Source: Curvularia sp. ZM96 (taxonomy: Eukaryota; Ascomycota; Dothideomycetes; Pleosporales; Pleosporaceae). Taken from it: a stretch of 64,000 nt of DNA. The stretch is taken from contig JAJGBQ010000008.1 in NCBI GenBank assembly GCA_022457065.1, forward strand, positions 372,001-436,000. The letters are read 5' to 3'. Positions 41,735 to 53,200 of this stretch are shown piece after piece. The notes below the pieces were generated by a model. It made no database searches, had not been told where the DNA came from, and worked only from the letters and a program-made list of their open reading frames with translations. Made by a program: the position numbers and the translations under genes. Numbering within the stretch: the first letter of the stretch is position 1; each line of letters starts with the position of its first letter.

Positions 41735-43329
41735 ATGGCGAAGAAGAAGTCGTCTAGCGCTGTGCGTAAGTCTGCGATGGCTGTACCATTTGGAGACGAG
41801 ACGACTATGTTCCTCGATCAGCTCACCGAGAGCAATGCCCATGGAGGTGATGAGGTTGTTGAGGTAGACAGACCGTCTATCACACCTGACACAAGCGTGG
41901 ACAATGAAGCAGCAGTAGACGCAAGAAGAGATTTGAAACCTAACGAGTCTACAATATCGTATGCTGAGACTTGACGCTCGCTAGAACCTGAATCTTTTCA
42001 CTAACGACCACTTACAGCCCTTATGCCTGTAGCCCCGTCGCAATCGATGTCGGCCCAGGGCTCGCCACCTATTGGGTCCCAAAACATCTTCTACGTTCGC
42101 CGAAGTGGTCAAGCACTGATGCTGGAGAGACAATTTGCCTGACAGGTGTGAGCGTAGCAACAGGGCATACGCTTGTCCATTACCTCTACACTGGTACATA
42201 TCAAACACTTGAGGGAAAAGGAGAAGATGCAGTGACATCGGCGCGTATCAAATTCAAACACGCTCTCTTGACGTTTGTTATTGCCTCCGCATACGAATTA
42301 CGGGACCTCGAAAGGCTTGCGAAGGAGCAAATCGAAATATATGGCAGTCGCATGGCTCTTGTTGAAATTTTGGATACTGTGAAGGAAGAGTTCTCAAAAA
42401 TGACCTGGTCCTGGTTGCACAAGTACCTGCAGACTAGAGCCGATGAGCAATTCAACCTCGACCATACGTTCTTTACAAGCAAAACATATATTGAGAGTGT
42501 AGGTGAAGGTAAACTGCACAGGTTCATGACATATCATCTTTTGGAACTGTTCAGTGAGAAGCTTACCCACACACTGCAAAGACGAGACGGCCGCTGCCTA
42601 CACAGAGAAGAGCCCGATGCATTGTTGAACGACGTTGAGGATGCAGCTGTAGAAACACACCATTGCCCTTGCGACCACCGCGAGGATCACGCACGCATGT
42701 GCACAGCGAGTGATGATATATCTTTGGAATTTCCGAATGTATCTTGTGAAGAGGTGGATGATGTCATATCTCTGGAGAATTCTGTATGCGATGAAAATCC
42801 CCCTATGCCCCCAATACCCGAGCCTGCGTCACCACCAGAACCTGAACTACCGGCAGAATCTGAGTCTAAGCCAGTTCCCGCATCTTCGGCTATCAAGGAG
42901 ACAGAAATGAACTGGATCGATGAGGAGGCTGTCGCCTACGCTGTTGAGGAGGAGGCTTTCGACGGTGCTGTTGAGGCTGAGAAGAAGAAAGACGACACCT
43001 GGGGCAACTGGGGCCTTGCGACAATGACTATAGGGGTAAAGGAGGAAAAGAAGAAAAGCGTTGTTGAGGAAAAAGCCATACCGGGTCCAGAAGAGCCCAA
43101 ACCAGCCGCTAACCCAGATGCATTTCATCCAGAGCAAGAGTACAAGCCCGAGCCGAGACCATTCCTAGAAGAAATCATCCAAGAAACTTCCGGCACGCTC
43201 TGTCCTCGCCGTTCGCAACACCTTTTGGAAAGCGATCGTTGGAAATCTTGCAAGCAATGCCGCGCGATGTTAAGAGAGGTCGCGGTTCAGTTAGCAAAAG
43301 AGAACAACGCAGTGTTACGCCTAGAGTAG
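41735..43329 (+). CDS. BTB/POZ-domain protein
   Basis: Exons 41735..41958 and 42018..43329 give 511 residues. The 59-bp phase-2 intron has GTATGC, a CACTAAC branch and ACAG. Read this way the BTB fold is continuous across the intron: SPVAIDVGPGLATYWVPKHLLRSP, then ICLTGVSVATGHTLVHYLYTGTYQTLEG and a helical BACK-like segment LLTFVIASAYELRDLERLAKEQIEIY. The middle is acidic and Pro-rich (PEPASPPEPELPAESESKP). The C-terminus has CPRRSQHLLESDRWKSCKQC, a possible metal-binding pair. BTB proteins dimerise and often serve as Cul3 adaptors; the target is unknown. Without the intron the ORF appears to start mid-domain at a GTG (42148). Confidence 0.82.
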
Positions 43330-43450
43330 ACTTTACTTAGTATCGCTAATATAGTAACGCTACGTACTGTACGTAGGTCTAGCGCAATTCGCTAGTCATC
43401 ATGAAAGCAAAGTAAATTTAAACCTTGTGCCATCATATAATAAAAGAGTA

Positions 43451-45305
43451 ACGTGTTCCACGGGCGAGCGCCGCACACGGGCGAGCGCCGCACCCCACCA
43501 AACTTGCACACCTCTCCTATCTTATCATACAATGGCTCAACGCAGCGCTACTGTATTAGCTTCAAATGAATCAGATATCCAGCTTGCTATCTCCTCAATT
43601 AATTCTAACCAAATTCTAAGCAATCGGAGTGCTGCTGCTATCTATAGCGTGTCTGAACGAACGATCCGCCGCCGACGCGCTGGTGTCCCTGCGCGACGCG
43701 ATTGCCAACCCAACTCAAAGAAACTGACCCAGCTAGAAGAAGAGGTGATTGTGAGCCACATACTTAATCTAGATCAGCGTGGATTCGCGCCTACGTATGC
43801 AGCCGTGCGCGATATGGCCGATAGGCTGTTGGCTGCGCGTGGTGGAGGACGCGTTGGAGTTAACTGGCCGTCTACCTTCGTCAAACGTACAGACAGTCTT
43901 ACGACGCGTTTTAATCGGACATACGATAGGCAAAGAGCTCTGTGTGAAGATCCAGTCTTGATCAAGAGTTGGTTTAAGCTTGTAGAGCAGACTAAGGCCA
44001 AGTACGGCATCTGTGACGAGGACGTCTACAACTTTGACGAAGCTGGCTTCTCAATGGGCAAGATCACCACTCAGCTTGTCGTTACAGCATCAGAGAGAAG
44101 AGGCCGGCCAAAGACTATTCAGCCAGGTGGCCGAGAGTGGGTGACGTTTATCGCTGGGATCAACGCAGCTGGTTGGGCTATCCCGCCGTTTCTTATCTTT
44201 ACTGGCCAGCATCACCTATCTGCCTGGTACGAGGAGGCAGAGATCCCACGCGACTGGGCGATTGCAGTTAGCGATAATGGCTGGACGACTAATGAGCTAG
44301 GAGTTGAGTGGCTGAAGCACTTTATCAAGCATACAGATGGTAAGGTAGTTGGAGCACGTCGCCTGCTTATTCTTGACGGCCATGAGAGTCACAACTCTCT
44401 TGCGTTTCAGGAGCTCTGTAAGGAGAACAATATCTACACGCTCTGTATGCCGCCTCACTCGTCTCACCTACTTCAGCCTCTTGACGTAGGCTGCTTCTCG
44501 CCATTAAAGCGCGCGTATAGCCGTGAGGTAGAGAGCCTAATACGCAACCATATCAACCATATCACTAAGCTCGAGTTTCTGCCAGCGTTTAAGGCAGCCT
44601 TTGATCAATCCTTTACGTCAGCCAATATCTGCTCAGCTTTTCGAGGCGCAGGCCTTGTTCCTCTTCAACAAGACGCTGTTCTTTCAAAGCTTGATGTACA
44701 GCTGCGTACGCCTACTCCGCCAGCTATTCTAGCAGAAGCTCTCTGGCAGGCTCGTACACCAAGCAACGTACGCGAGCTTGAAGCTCAATCAACACTGATA
44801 CGTGATCGCGTTCAGCGGCATCAGGGCTCGTCGCCAGCTTCAATCATCGCGGCGATTGACCAGCTTAAGAAGGGCGCTAAGGTTATAATGCTCTCGGCTG
44901 AGCTAATGCGCGATCGGATCGCCAGCCTTGAAAGAGCTAATACAGTAGTATCAGAGCGTAGACGGCGTAAGAAGAAGCGGATACAGAAGCACGGAGTCCT
45001 TACAAAGGGAGCTGGAGAGGATATACTCGCTCAACGCGAGGCTGATGAGCAGATTGCTTGTGAGGAGCGTCAGGGTGGGGAGCGATCAGGTATTAGTCGC
45101 CGGGCTCTAACGCGCTGTAGCAAGTGTAAAGAGACTGGCCATAACTCGCGTACATGTAAGAAAGATACTCTAGATAGTAACTAATCTACTATCTTAATAT
45201 CTATTAAAATTATCTATATGTGGTGGAGCTACACACTTATAGAGTTGTGCAAGTTTGGTGGGGTGCGGCGCTCGCCCGTGTGCGGCGCTCGCCCGTGGAA
45301 CACGT
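43451..45305 (+). mobile_element. Fot1-like DNA transposon, apparently intact (1,855 bp)
   Basis: TA target duplications (43449-43450, 45306-45307) flank inverted repeats of about 60 bp starting ACGTGTTCCACGGGCGAGCG. Each arm contains two direct copies of CGGGCGAGCGCCGCAC. The arms look identical by eye and the transposase frame is uninterrupted, so this copy may be active or very recently inserted. Confidence 0.92.
43532..45184 (+). CDS. Fot1/pogo-family transposase (intact)
   Basis: 550 residues from ATG 43532 (MAQRSATVLASNESD); in-frame codons upstream lie in the terminal repeat. The N-terminal helix-turn-helix is RSAAAIYSVSERTIRRRRAG. The CENP-B-like region is GFAPTYAAVRDMADRLL...NWPSTFVKR. 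The DDE_1 core is VYNFDEAGFSMG (first Asp), LLILDGHESHNSL (second) and CMPPHSSHLLQPLDVGCFSPLK (third). A coiled C-terminus ends in a CCHC knuckle CSKCKETGHNSRTC. It cuts and pastes the element at TA sites in the nucleus. About 60 percent similar by eye to the neighbour at 45427. Confidence 0.95.
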   Translation: MAQRSATVLASNESDIQLAISSINSNQILSNRSAAAIYSVSERTIRRRRAGVPARRDCQPNSKKLTQLEEEVIVSHILNLDQRGFAPTYAAVRDMADRLLAARGGGRVGVNWPSTFVKRTDSLTTRFNRTYDRQRALCEDPVLIKSWFKLVEQTKAKYGICDEDVYNFDEAGFSMGKITTQLVVTASERRGRPKTIQPGGREWVTFIAGINAAGWAIPPFLIFTGQHHLSAWYEEAEIPRDWAIAVSDNGWTTNELGVEWLKHFIKHTDGKVVGARRLLILDGHESHNSLAFQELCKENNIYTLCMPPHSSHLLQPLDVGCFSPLKRAYSREVESLIRNHINHITKLEFLPAFKAAFDQSFTSANICSAFRGAGLVPLQQDAVLSKLDVQLRTPTPPAILAEALWQARTPSNVRELEAQSTLIRDRVQRHQGSSPASIIAAIDQLKKGAKVIMLSAELMRDRIASLERANTVVSERRRRKKKRIQKHGVLTKGAGEDILAQREADEQIACEERQGGERSGISRRALTRCSKCKETGHNSRTCKKDTLDSN

Positions 45306-45328
45306 TACTAAATATATATATTTCTATA

Positions 45329-47181
45329 ACGTGGTTCACAAGCGAGTCGCTCACCCAAGCGAGTCGCTCACCCAAGCGAGTCGCTCACGCCCCACCAGCG
45401 CGTCGACTTCGACACTACAACGCGAAATGCCACAACAACGTAATTATCAATCAACTTATCCTGAATCAGATCTTCAGCTTGCTCTTTTTGATATTCAATC
45501 ACAACGTGTTCAAAGCCAAAGACGTGCTGCAGCTATCTATAACGTGCCTCAAAGAACTCTATCTGACCGACGCGCTGGAAAGCGCCCCCGACGCGACTGC
45601 GTACCGAAGTCGAAGCGCCTTAATAAGCTAGAAGAGGAGGCTATACTTAAGCGTATTCTTGAGGAGTCTACAAGAGGATTTGCGCCTACAAAGGCTGACG
45701 TTCGAGTAATGGCTGATAAACTGTTGCATGAGCGCGCTAGTAACCCTGTTGGCAAGAATTGGGTTGATAACTTTGTTAAGAGGACTCCTGAGCTCCGGAC
45801 GCGCTGGAGTCGTCCCTATGATCACCAGCGAGCCGCCTGCGAGGACCCAGCGGCTATCCAGCGCTGGTTCGACTTAGTCCAGGCGACAAAGCAGAAGTGG
45901 GGTATTGTGGACGACGATATCTACAACTTTGACGAAACTGGCTTTATGATGGGCAAGATTTTATCACAGTTAGTTATCACAGGCTCAGAGGGATCAGGCA
46001 AAAGAAGCGCGTCCAGCCAGGCAACCGTGAGTGGGTTACTGTGATCCAAGGCGTGGGCGCGTCGGGTCGCCGGCTACCCCCCTTCGTTATCTTTGCGGGC
46101 AAGGTGCTTATCGACGTCTGGTTTGAGAATCTACCTACTGACTGGGTACTTGAAGTCAGTCCTAATGGCTGGACAAACAATCAGCTTGCGCTTACCTGGT
46201 TAGAGCACTTCGATACCCATACGAAGAGCTGCACTATGGGTGGATATCGACTGCTGATTATTGACGGCCATGAGAGCCACTGCTCTGTTGATTTTCAAGA
46301 TCTTTGCAAGGAGAAGAATATTATCCTTCTCTGTATGCCCGCCCACTCGTCTCACCTGTTGCAGCCCCTTGATGTCGCCTGCTTCTCGCCGTTGAAGCGC
46401 AAGTACGGCGACTCGATCTCAGGCTTGGCACGCAACCACACCAGCTATATTACTAAGGATACCTTCCTACCAGCCTTTAAGACTGCTTTTGAGCAGTCTA
46501 TCACAAAGGAGAACATTCAGGCTGGCTTTAGAGGTGCTGGTCTAGTCCCACATGACCCACAGGCTGTGCTATCAAAGCTTGACGTGGTGGTGCAGACACC
46601 AGTACAATCGCCGCGACGGGTAACCGCCTGGGAGGCGCAGACACCACGCAACGCGCGCGAAGTCGAGGCGCAAAGTACTCTTATTCAACAGAGAGTAAGA
46701 AACCGCCCTGGGTCTTCTGCAAGTTCTCTTGATGAAAAGATTGCTCAGTTGAGTAAAGGGGCTCAGCAAATAGCACATGAGATGACGCTTATGAGAGAGG
46801 AAGTAGCTGCTCTTCGAGAGGCTCTAAATACAGCAAACAAGCGTAAGAGCCGCAAGCGACGATATGTACGGACAGACGAGACTCTTACTGTTGGTGAGGT
46901 ACAGGATTTATTAGCTGAACAGGCGAGTAGCAGTCGTGGTGATGGCGAGAGTGCGTCGAAGAGGGTGCGAGGAGAGAGGCGCTGCGGGCGTTGCAAGCAG
47001 ACTGGACACAACGCCCGTACCTGCGTAGTTGAAATCGATAGTGCTAGTGATAGTGATAGATCTAAGGAGTAAATTGGCTTATTACGATTTTTAATATACT
47101 GTGATTAATAGCTGTGATAATGTTGCGAAGTCGACGCGCTGGTGGGGCGTGAGCGACTCGCTTGGGTGAGCGACTCGCTTG
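45329..47181 (+). mobile_element. Second Fot1-like DNA transposon (1,853 bp)
   Basis: TA target duplications (45327-45328, 47182-47183) and inverted ends starting ACGTGGTTCACAAGCGAGTC. The arms carry tandem copies of AAGCGAGTCGCTCACCC: three in the left arm and two in the right, so the arms differ in length by one unit. It inserted only 23 bp from the end of the first Fot1-like element and belongs to a different subfamily. Confidence 0.92.
45427..47072 (+). pseudogene. Frameshifted Fot1/pogo transposase
   Basis: Starts MPQQRNYQSTYPES at 45427. It is collinear with the intact neighbour: RRAAAIYNVPQRTLSDRRAG, NWVDNFVKRTPELRTRWSR, YNFDETGFMMG, LLIIDGHESHCSV, CMPAHSSHLLQPLDVACFSPLK and a final CCHC knuckle CGRCKQTGHNARTC. 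At an A4 run (46000-46003) the frame shifts; one added A would give KKRVQPGNREWVTVIQGVG. Everything on either side is open, so inactivation is a single homopolymer event or a base-calling error. Confidence 0.88.
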
Positions 47182-47243
47182 TGAACCACGTTACGTTTAA
47201 AGTTATAAATTTTACTAGTAAAACGCGTCCGCGAGGTGGTAAC

Positions 47244-47673
47244 TGTTAAGAGTGGATCTTGAGTGGAAGTAATATAAGACTTCTGGTGTCAAGACTCTGA
47301 GGTTGGTTTTCGCGGATGAAGCAACAGGGTGATATGAACAGTATCTCTGCAAGTAACTCTTGTATTGTACTTGTACTCGTAACTTAAGTTGAACACATCG
47401 AGCCATAAGGGCCCAATGCCTATTCCTATATACTTGTGTGGTGTTCCATAGTTCCATGTTGTTTCGCTATGTTCCGCGCGTAGTACTTTATGGAACTTCG
47501 TGATACATGTGGAACACACGTGACTTGTTTCATGGTGGCGTTCCGCCAAGCCTTGTGGAACACACGTCATTGGCTCATATAGGCTGGCCTGAATGAGGGT
47601 CGCAAGAGAGGGACACGGTGATTCCTCTTTCCTTAACTTCTGCTCTTGCCCTCGTTCCTTCAGGTTCGTAACA
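47244..47673. mobile_element. Solo LTR (430 bp) with 5-bp target duplication
   Basis: Bounded by TGTTAAGAG and TTCGTAACA (TG..CA) with the direct repeat GTAAC on both sides (47239-47243 and 47674-47678). No internal retrotransposon genes remain. It lies just beyond the second Fot1-like element, so three insertions of different classes are packed into 4.2 kb. Confidence 0.85.
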
Positions 47674-47940
47674 GTAACGTCCGTGAGATGGTGGGGCTAG
47701 TTAAGCCCCGCGAACTAAGAGCGCGGGCCATAAAAATGAAACAAATGTTTGTTCTCCATGGAATAACTGTCAGAAACCTATCTACTTGATTTTAGTCTTG
47801 CATGTAGTTAATATATATTTGTGTCTGGCAACTAACCGTCGCATTTTCCGCCTGTCGTCACCATGCCATCGAGGGCGAGGAATGGATCCAGATTTGTTGG
47901 TGTAGTACCTTTGGCCGTGCGCCAGTTGTTCCGCGAAGCT

Positions 47941-49001
47941 CACCGAAGATGAAAAGCAACACCTCGAACACCACTTTAACAAAGTTCGGGACCACGCACT
48001 CCGCCGGTGGCATAAGGCCACGCATGGTGACATTCCACAGCTCAAAGCTGTTACTCAAGCAAGACTACAGCTGCAGATCTGGCTTAGAGAAAAGCGGGGA
48101 GAAATCACAACGCTACAGCAACAGCGTGATGCGTGCAAGGCTGACGGTGATACCGACGGAGTAGAAACTGTAACGAAAGAAGTTGAAGCAAGCTCATTGT
48201 GCTTTAGCTATGCATACGAAAATGTCGAAGGAAGGAATACCGGCTTCCACCGCTGAGAAAGCCCGCCGGAGATGGAGTGAGAGAACCTACACTCTTGAAG
48301 AAGTGTTGCGCGACCGGGATTTAGACAAAGGGTCTGAGTTGGGTGTGAATCGCGACAACATGTTTGGTTCAGTTGCAGAGGAAGAAGATAGTGGGATGTT
48401 ACTTGCAGGAAGCTTAGGAGACATGCAGCTGAAAGACGAAGACGGTGGAACAACACTGGAGGACTGGGACGAGGGAGGTGACTCGAGCGAGCCTATATCA
48501 GACCCGACCATTATATGGGATCAACATGCTCTTCATATACAGCGGCGTTATAGACGTGTCGGGCTTCCAGATTTTGCAGTGGAAACGAGGCTCGCTTTCC
48601 AAAAGAAGATTTTTGATCTACACGTAGACCGCGAACACCAGCTTCGCAAAGCAACTGAGAGTAGTCCAAAGTTTGATACAGATGCACAGTATCCTCTCCA
48701 CGAGGGTACCGATACATCTTGGAATACGGTCTTAGCCACAGCGACATTCTCGAAGCATAGCCTATGGGAACTTACCTGCCCTATGTTTTGGCGTCATTTT
48801 GAGGGTGGGCGTAGCTTCGACCACCCTCAATGGGCTCCCAGGGGTCTCATGCGTATCCAGACTGTCTCAAATGTGTCCTATGTCTTCTTCAAATTCGGTG
48901 CGCGCTCGTTCAGTACGAATCGGATCTCTATCCCGGCGACTGTCAACACTCGGGCACTGGTGCTTTCTGCCCGGTGCCACCAGGCGAGGTCAAACATTTA
49001 A
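47941..49001 (+). pseudogene. Unrecognised gene relic with coiled-coil segment
   Basis: An open stretch from about 47945 to 48256 reads TEDEKQHLEHHFNKVRDHALRRWHK...LQLQIWLREKRGEITTLQQQRD, a likely coiled coil, and ends at TGA. A second frame, open to 49001, continues with AEKARRRWSERTYTLEEVLRDRD, an acidic stretch and WDQHALHIQRRYRRVGLPDFAVE. The two probably belong to one gene broken by a frameshift or joined by an intron I cannot place. There is no ATG at the head of the second frame and no family match known to me. Confidence 0.35.
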
Positions 49002-49399
49002 TTTGAGCTTACGTTTCTTGCTCAGAATTTCGTTGAGGTTAGTTTCCCAACAATCGAAATTATTCAATTCGATGGAGCATGCAAAATTCCGTCTACTACA
49101 ACTGTCAAACTAACTGGCGTGTGGATGGGGCTGGTTGAAAGAGAACTTAGTATCCCTTTACACATTGTGCCAATGAAATTACAGTCTAATAGTGCGTCTT
49201 GTTCCTATAAATCTACTTTGCTAACTCTTACAGCTTTTCCTAACCCAGAGTCTTAGGTAAAACATTTTGATTAGGCAAATTACAAAGGATAGGAAAGCGT
49301 TTTGTATTTTGTATTTTAGTTGTGACCATCATCTATATTGAACCCAAATGGCCTAGATCTAACCTTAAGATGAGCACCCAACGCTCTATATTTTTAGCA

Positions 49400-49770
49400 T
49401 TAGCTACGCCCTGCATGGCTTCGTAGTGGTGACCGCCAATCCTTGCGCCACACTGCCCAATAGCAAACTATCAATTGCTAGTCAGTATATAGCTGAAAAT
49501 GCGATAGGTAACAAGGGTCTGAACATACCGAATGTCCATTCACACAACTACCCCTATGACCTGAATAGGTAGTGATCCCTCGAGTCCCTTGGGTATGACT
49601 CCCCATACCAATCGTTTCGCAAGAGCTTAAGTGACTCGTTCACTGTCTGTAACAAAGTGTTTGTATCGCGGGACTCTTGCTCGCATAGCTTCTCTACCTT
49701 TCTAGGCAAGTCCTCGGCCTTCTCATGGTAAATAAACTCAACAAGTACTTCTCCTTCGAGAAATTAAGGT
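49400..49770 (-). pseudogene. Relic of a second ZNFX1-like C-terminus
   Basis: On the minus strand, KVEKLCEQESRDTNTLLQTV...LLRNDWYGE parallels YKLCEQRFQNADQLKNCVEE...ILGREWYED of the gene at 50276-56444. GHRGSCVNGHS parallels GHWYNCANGHP, and FAIGQCGARIGGHHYEAMQGVA parallels the RZ-finger end FAIGECG..GGLGHQAVEGV. The relic even keeps the intron position after NGHS (GTATGT). The CxxC between the two halves of the finger is deleted and stops are present. It is a tandem, decayed partial copy. Confidence 0.75.
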
Positions 49771-49979
49771 ACTACCAGTCTCAGAACCTTTGTTCTAGCG
49801 ATCATTTGCCGTAGGAATGATGAAAGAGAGAAGTCATGAGTTCTAAACTAGGTTAGATCAAGCTTGATAGGTAAGGTTGCGATTAAGGTGAGATCTATTA
49901 GCGCTTACACAAGCAGTAGAAGTTAAATACTCTTAGTCAGTATCTTATAGTTATTAGGATTCTTGTGATATCGGCTCCT

Positions 49980-50250
49980 GGAGCATTTTAGAAGAAGATC
50001 CTCCTTGAGCGGGAAGCGACTCTAAACAACGAGTTCTTTTTATCAACATTGTAAGTAGAGAAACAATGATATTTATCTCGTAGAAGTTTCAAGTACAATT
50101 GGTAATTTACTTCTAAATTAGCTCTGTAGCGATGGCGATTCAAGAAGATGATTAATGGCTGGGCATTGTGCAGAACGAATAGGCGCTACAGATTGCAGGT
50201 CATAATACATGTACCAAAGCGCTTAGGGAGCCTCAATTTCTGTTGTCGCA
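49980..50250 (-). pseudogene. pogo-type transposase relic
   Basis: The plus-strand phrase GATCCTCCTTGAGCG at about 49998, then AACATTGTAAGTAGAGA and TATCTCGTAGAAG, parallel 36718-36900 in the 35214-37325 element (GATCCTCCTTGAGCGACTCA, ATATTGTAGATATGACG, TATCGCGTAGGAG). Heavily decayed and AT-rich. It separates the ZNFX1-like relic from the intact gene. Confidence 0.55.
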
Positions 50251-50275
50251 GATGCTTTACCCACCACACATCACT

Positions 50276-53200
50276 CTAGTCTTCCATTTGCGTAGCTCTG
50301 GTAACCCCTTCAACAGCCTGATGACCTAATCCACCAACAGCGGCGCCGCATTCCGGACAACGCGCAAGTTGCATTGGCATTCCGCATTCGCCAATAGCAA
50401 ACTAAATAGAGGGTCAGTTTTTACGCTGTACAGTTGCTGGTTGCGACACTTACAGGATGTCCATTTGCGCAATTGTACCAGTGACCCGAGTGTGTTGCGA
50501 TACCTTCTCTACCACTTACCATCGCCTTCTTGATTTCGGCAAGTTCTTCGGCAGTTACATCCTCATACCACTCCCTTCCAAGAATCTCAATGTTTTCTTC
50601 GACGCAATTTTTCAGTTGATCTGCATTTTGAAAGCGTTGCTCGCATAATTTGTAGGCTTGCTTTAGCAACTCTTTCGCCGTTTCTACATACTTAGTTGCC
50701 TCCTTTCTGTCTTCTCCAAACAACCCAGATGAACGATAGAGGTGCGCATTCGTTGCAAAGTAGATTGAAGCCTCCACTGCGAGTTTGGGAAGTTTCTCAA
50801 CCACGCAATCATTCATCAGCGCGACGCAAGCTTTCATGAAGGCTTGGGTAAGATTTTCTGGATCACCCCCCGGGAGTTTCATATTTTCAGTCGATGGACT
50901 TGATCTGAGCTTCTTTGTCATCTGGAACTTATCATCCAGCACGATAGAGTCTGTCTTGGTCTGAAGAATGCGGCCACCAAAAGTCACTCGTCGGTCTCGT
51001 TCGACGGGGGGGATATTGTCTCGGTGGATGCTCAGCGAACCGAGTGCATTGGCGAGAGATCCAGGATCTCCTACAATGCTGTTCCTACTGGCGTGGACGA
51101 TAGCTTCGTGAAGCTTATGAGCTGGTTGGTGTCGATCTGCAACGCTCCGGAGGAAATCTTCAATCTTTCTTTGTAGCTTCTTAGACTCATGATATCGGGT
51201 TCGAATCTTTGACACTACATCCTCTGTAGAGTTCTTAATGCCGTTCCTCGACTTTTCAAGACCAGATTCAAGGTCTTCAACCTCCTTTTCCAACTCTTGA
51301 AGTTCATTCTTGCCGTTAATCAGAAATCTTTTTGACATTTCATCCATCACCGCTCTGTTGATGACTCGGTTGTATCGCTGAGTGATGTACTGCATGATTG
51401 GCCGCTGACAGTCTGGGCACTGGGGTATCTTCGTTGCTAGAGAGCTGCTGATATCTGCCAGGCCGACGAAGTCTCCGAACATGTTAGGAGTGTAGACTTC
51501 GCTCATACCGACGAGACCATCCAGCGATTCCGCCGTGAAGAAATGCCCACATCCGAGAACGACAATTGGAGTCTCGTCGATATTGATTTCGCTGTAAGTT
51601 TTCATTTCGAGAAGATCAACTCTGGCATCTGGCTTGGAGCCACAGGCATGACAGTAGTCGGCGGGACATCCTTCACCACATATACCTGGACATTGATGGC
51701 CACAAGAAAGATACTTCGAGCAGCGCTGGTCACAGGGCAGTCTGTTACAAGGCGCAGAACACGGCCTAAAAGGGAATAAAGGTCAGCATCGGTTCAATTG
51801 ACTTGAAATGACGGACTCGAGCAGATGCTAGACTTACATGGTGCATCGCCCACGATGTTGGCATTCCCATGTGCATCTCTCAATGCATGGTGCGCATGGC
51901 TCATGGCAGCGCAAGGTGCATTTAGAATGCCGGCAGCGGACTTCGCAGGGAGAGAAGCAAGGACCGCAGTCTTTTCCGTGGCAGGCCTTTTGACACAAAT
52001 GGTTACATGTGCCAAATCGGCGTCCGCATGGTCTGGTGCATTTCTGGTGTGAGATAGAAACTTTGCCTTCAGCATCGTTATGGTTACAGCTACTACATGT
52101 TCCTGGACAAAGGTGGCCGCAGGGTAACGTTGTAGCGCAAGGGTTTGAGCAACGATAGTTTTCTGATGTCACGTCGACTGAGCAGGCCACCTTCACCGTG
52201 TGTTTGCAAGACGGGACAAGCTTCTCAACCAAAATGGAGCAGCAGAGTATACCGGGATTCTGTGCTTGAAAGCAGAATACGTTATCCTTGAAATGCCCGC
52301 AAGGAATCAGGACATTGTTCAGTTTGATGTGACACTTTCCGCAATCCTCCCCGCACGTCGGCTTCTGGCAGGCATGTTTGCATGGTTCATGCAGTCTTTG
52401 GCAAGGCTGTGTGCACAAAAACACGTTGTGCATACTTTCCGAATGACATCTGGACTGGCACATATGGCCACAGTCAGGCAAGCGCCAAGGACACGCGAGG
52501 CGACATCCTCCTTCTGGGCTGACTTTGGGAAAGTCATGAGGTTCGTGAATTTTGATCTCGGTTTCGGGATGGCGTGGGCAGCTAAGCCCCAAACTTGTTC
52601 CCACGGCGTCAGTCATCCGAAGCATGTTGACAACTTTCTGCCACATTTCAATGTTTGAATATGTGTCGGAGTTACCAATAAGGTACATTCCGTGCTGAGC
52701 TCGACTAAGAAGAACGTTGATTCGATTTGTCGTCCTGAGGAATCCGACCCTCTTCTCGTTATTGCTTCGGACAAGAGAGACAATGATAACCTTGGCCTCT
52801 TCACCTTGGAAGTTGTCGACAGTCGCAATTCGTAAGAGATCACTAAGTGTCTTTTTTTCCAAAACGGCCTTACGGTGTGTTGAATGTAGCTCAGCGGCTT
52901 CATGCTGAGGACCTGCGTCGCTTTCTATGAATCCGTCCTTATCAAGTGCTTCCTGATCTCGGTCGCTAAGTACGATTTCAAAGTCATTTCTCATTGCTGA
53001 GCGAAGCTTCTGCAGTTGTCCAGTGTAAGGTGTCAAGACAGCGATATCACTGCTTTTGTAGACACCCTGCCGAACGATGTGGCGGATCAGAGCATGCACC
53101 ATTTCCACTTCCCAAAGATTTGAATGAGACTTGTGGTGCATCTCGGAGTTTTGTCCCTCTTCGAAGTGGTCATGATCCAACCAGAACACATTCTTCTGCA

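Noticed and set aside
42148..43329. BTB gene taken as starting at the GTG at 42148
   Set aside because: A clean intron (41959-42017) joins an upstream ATG exon in frame and restores the BTB N-terminal half.
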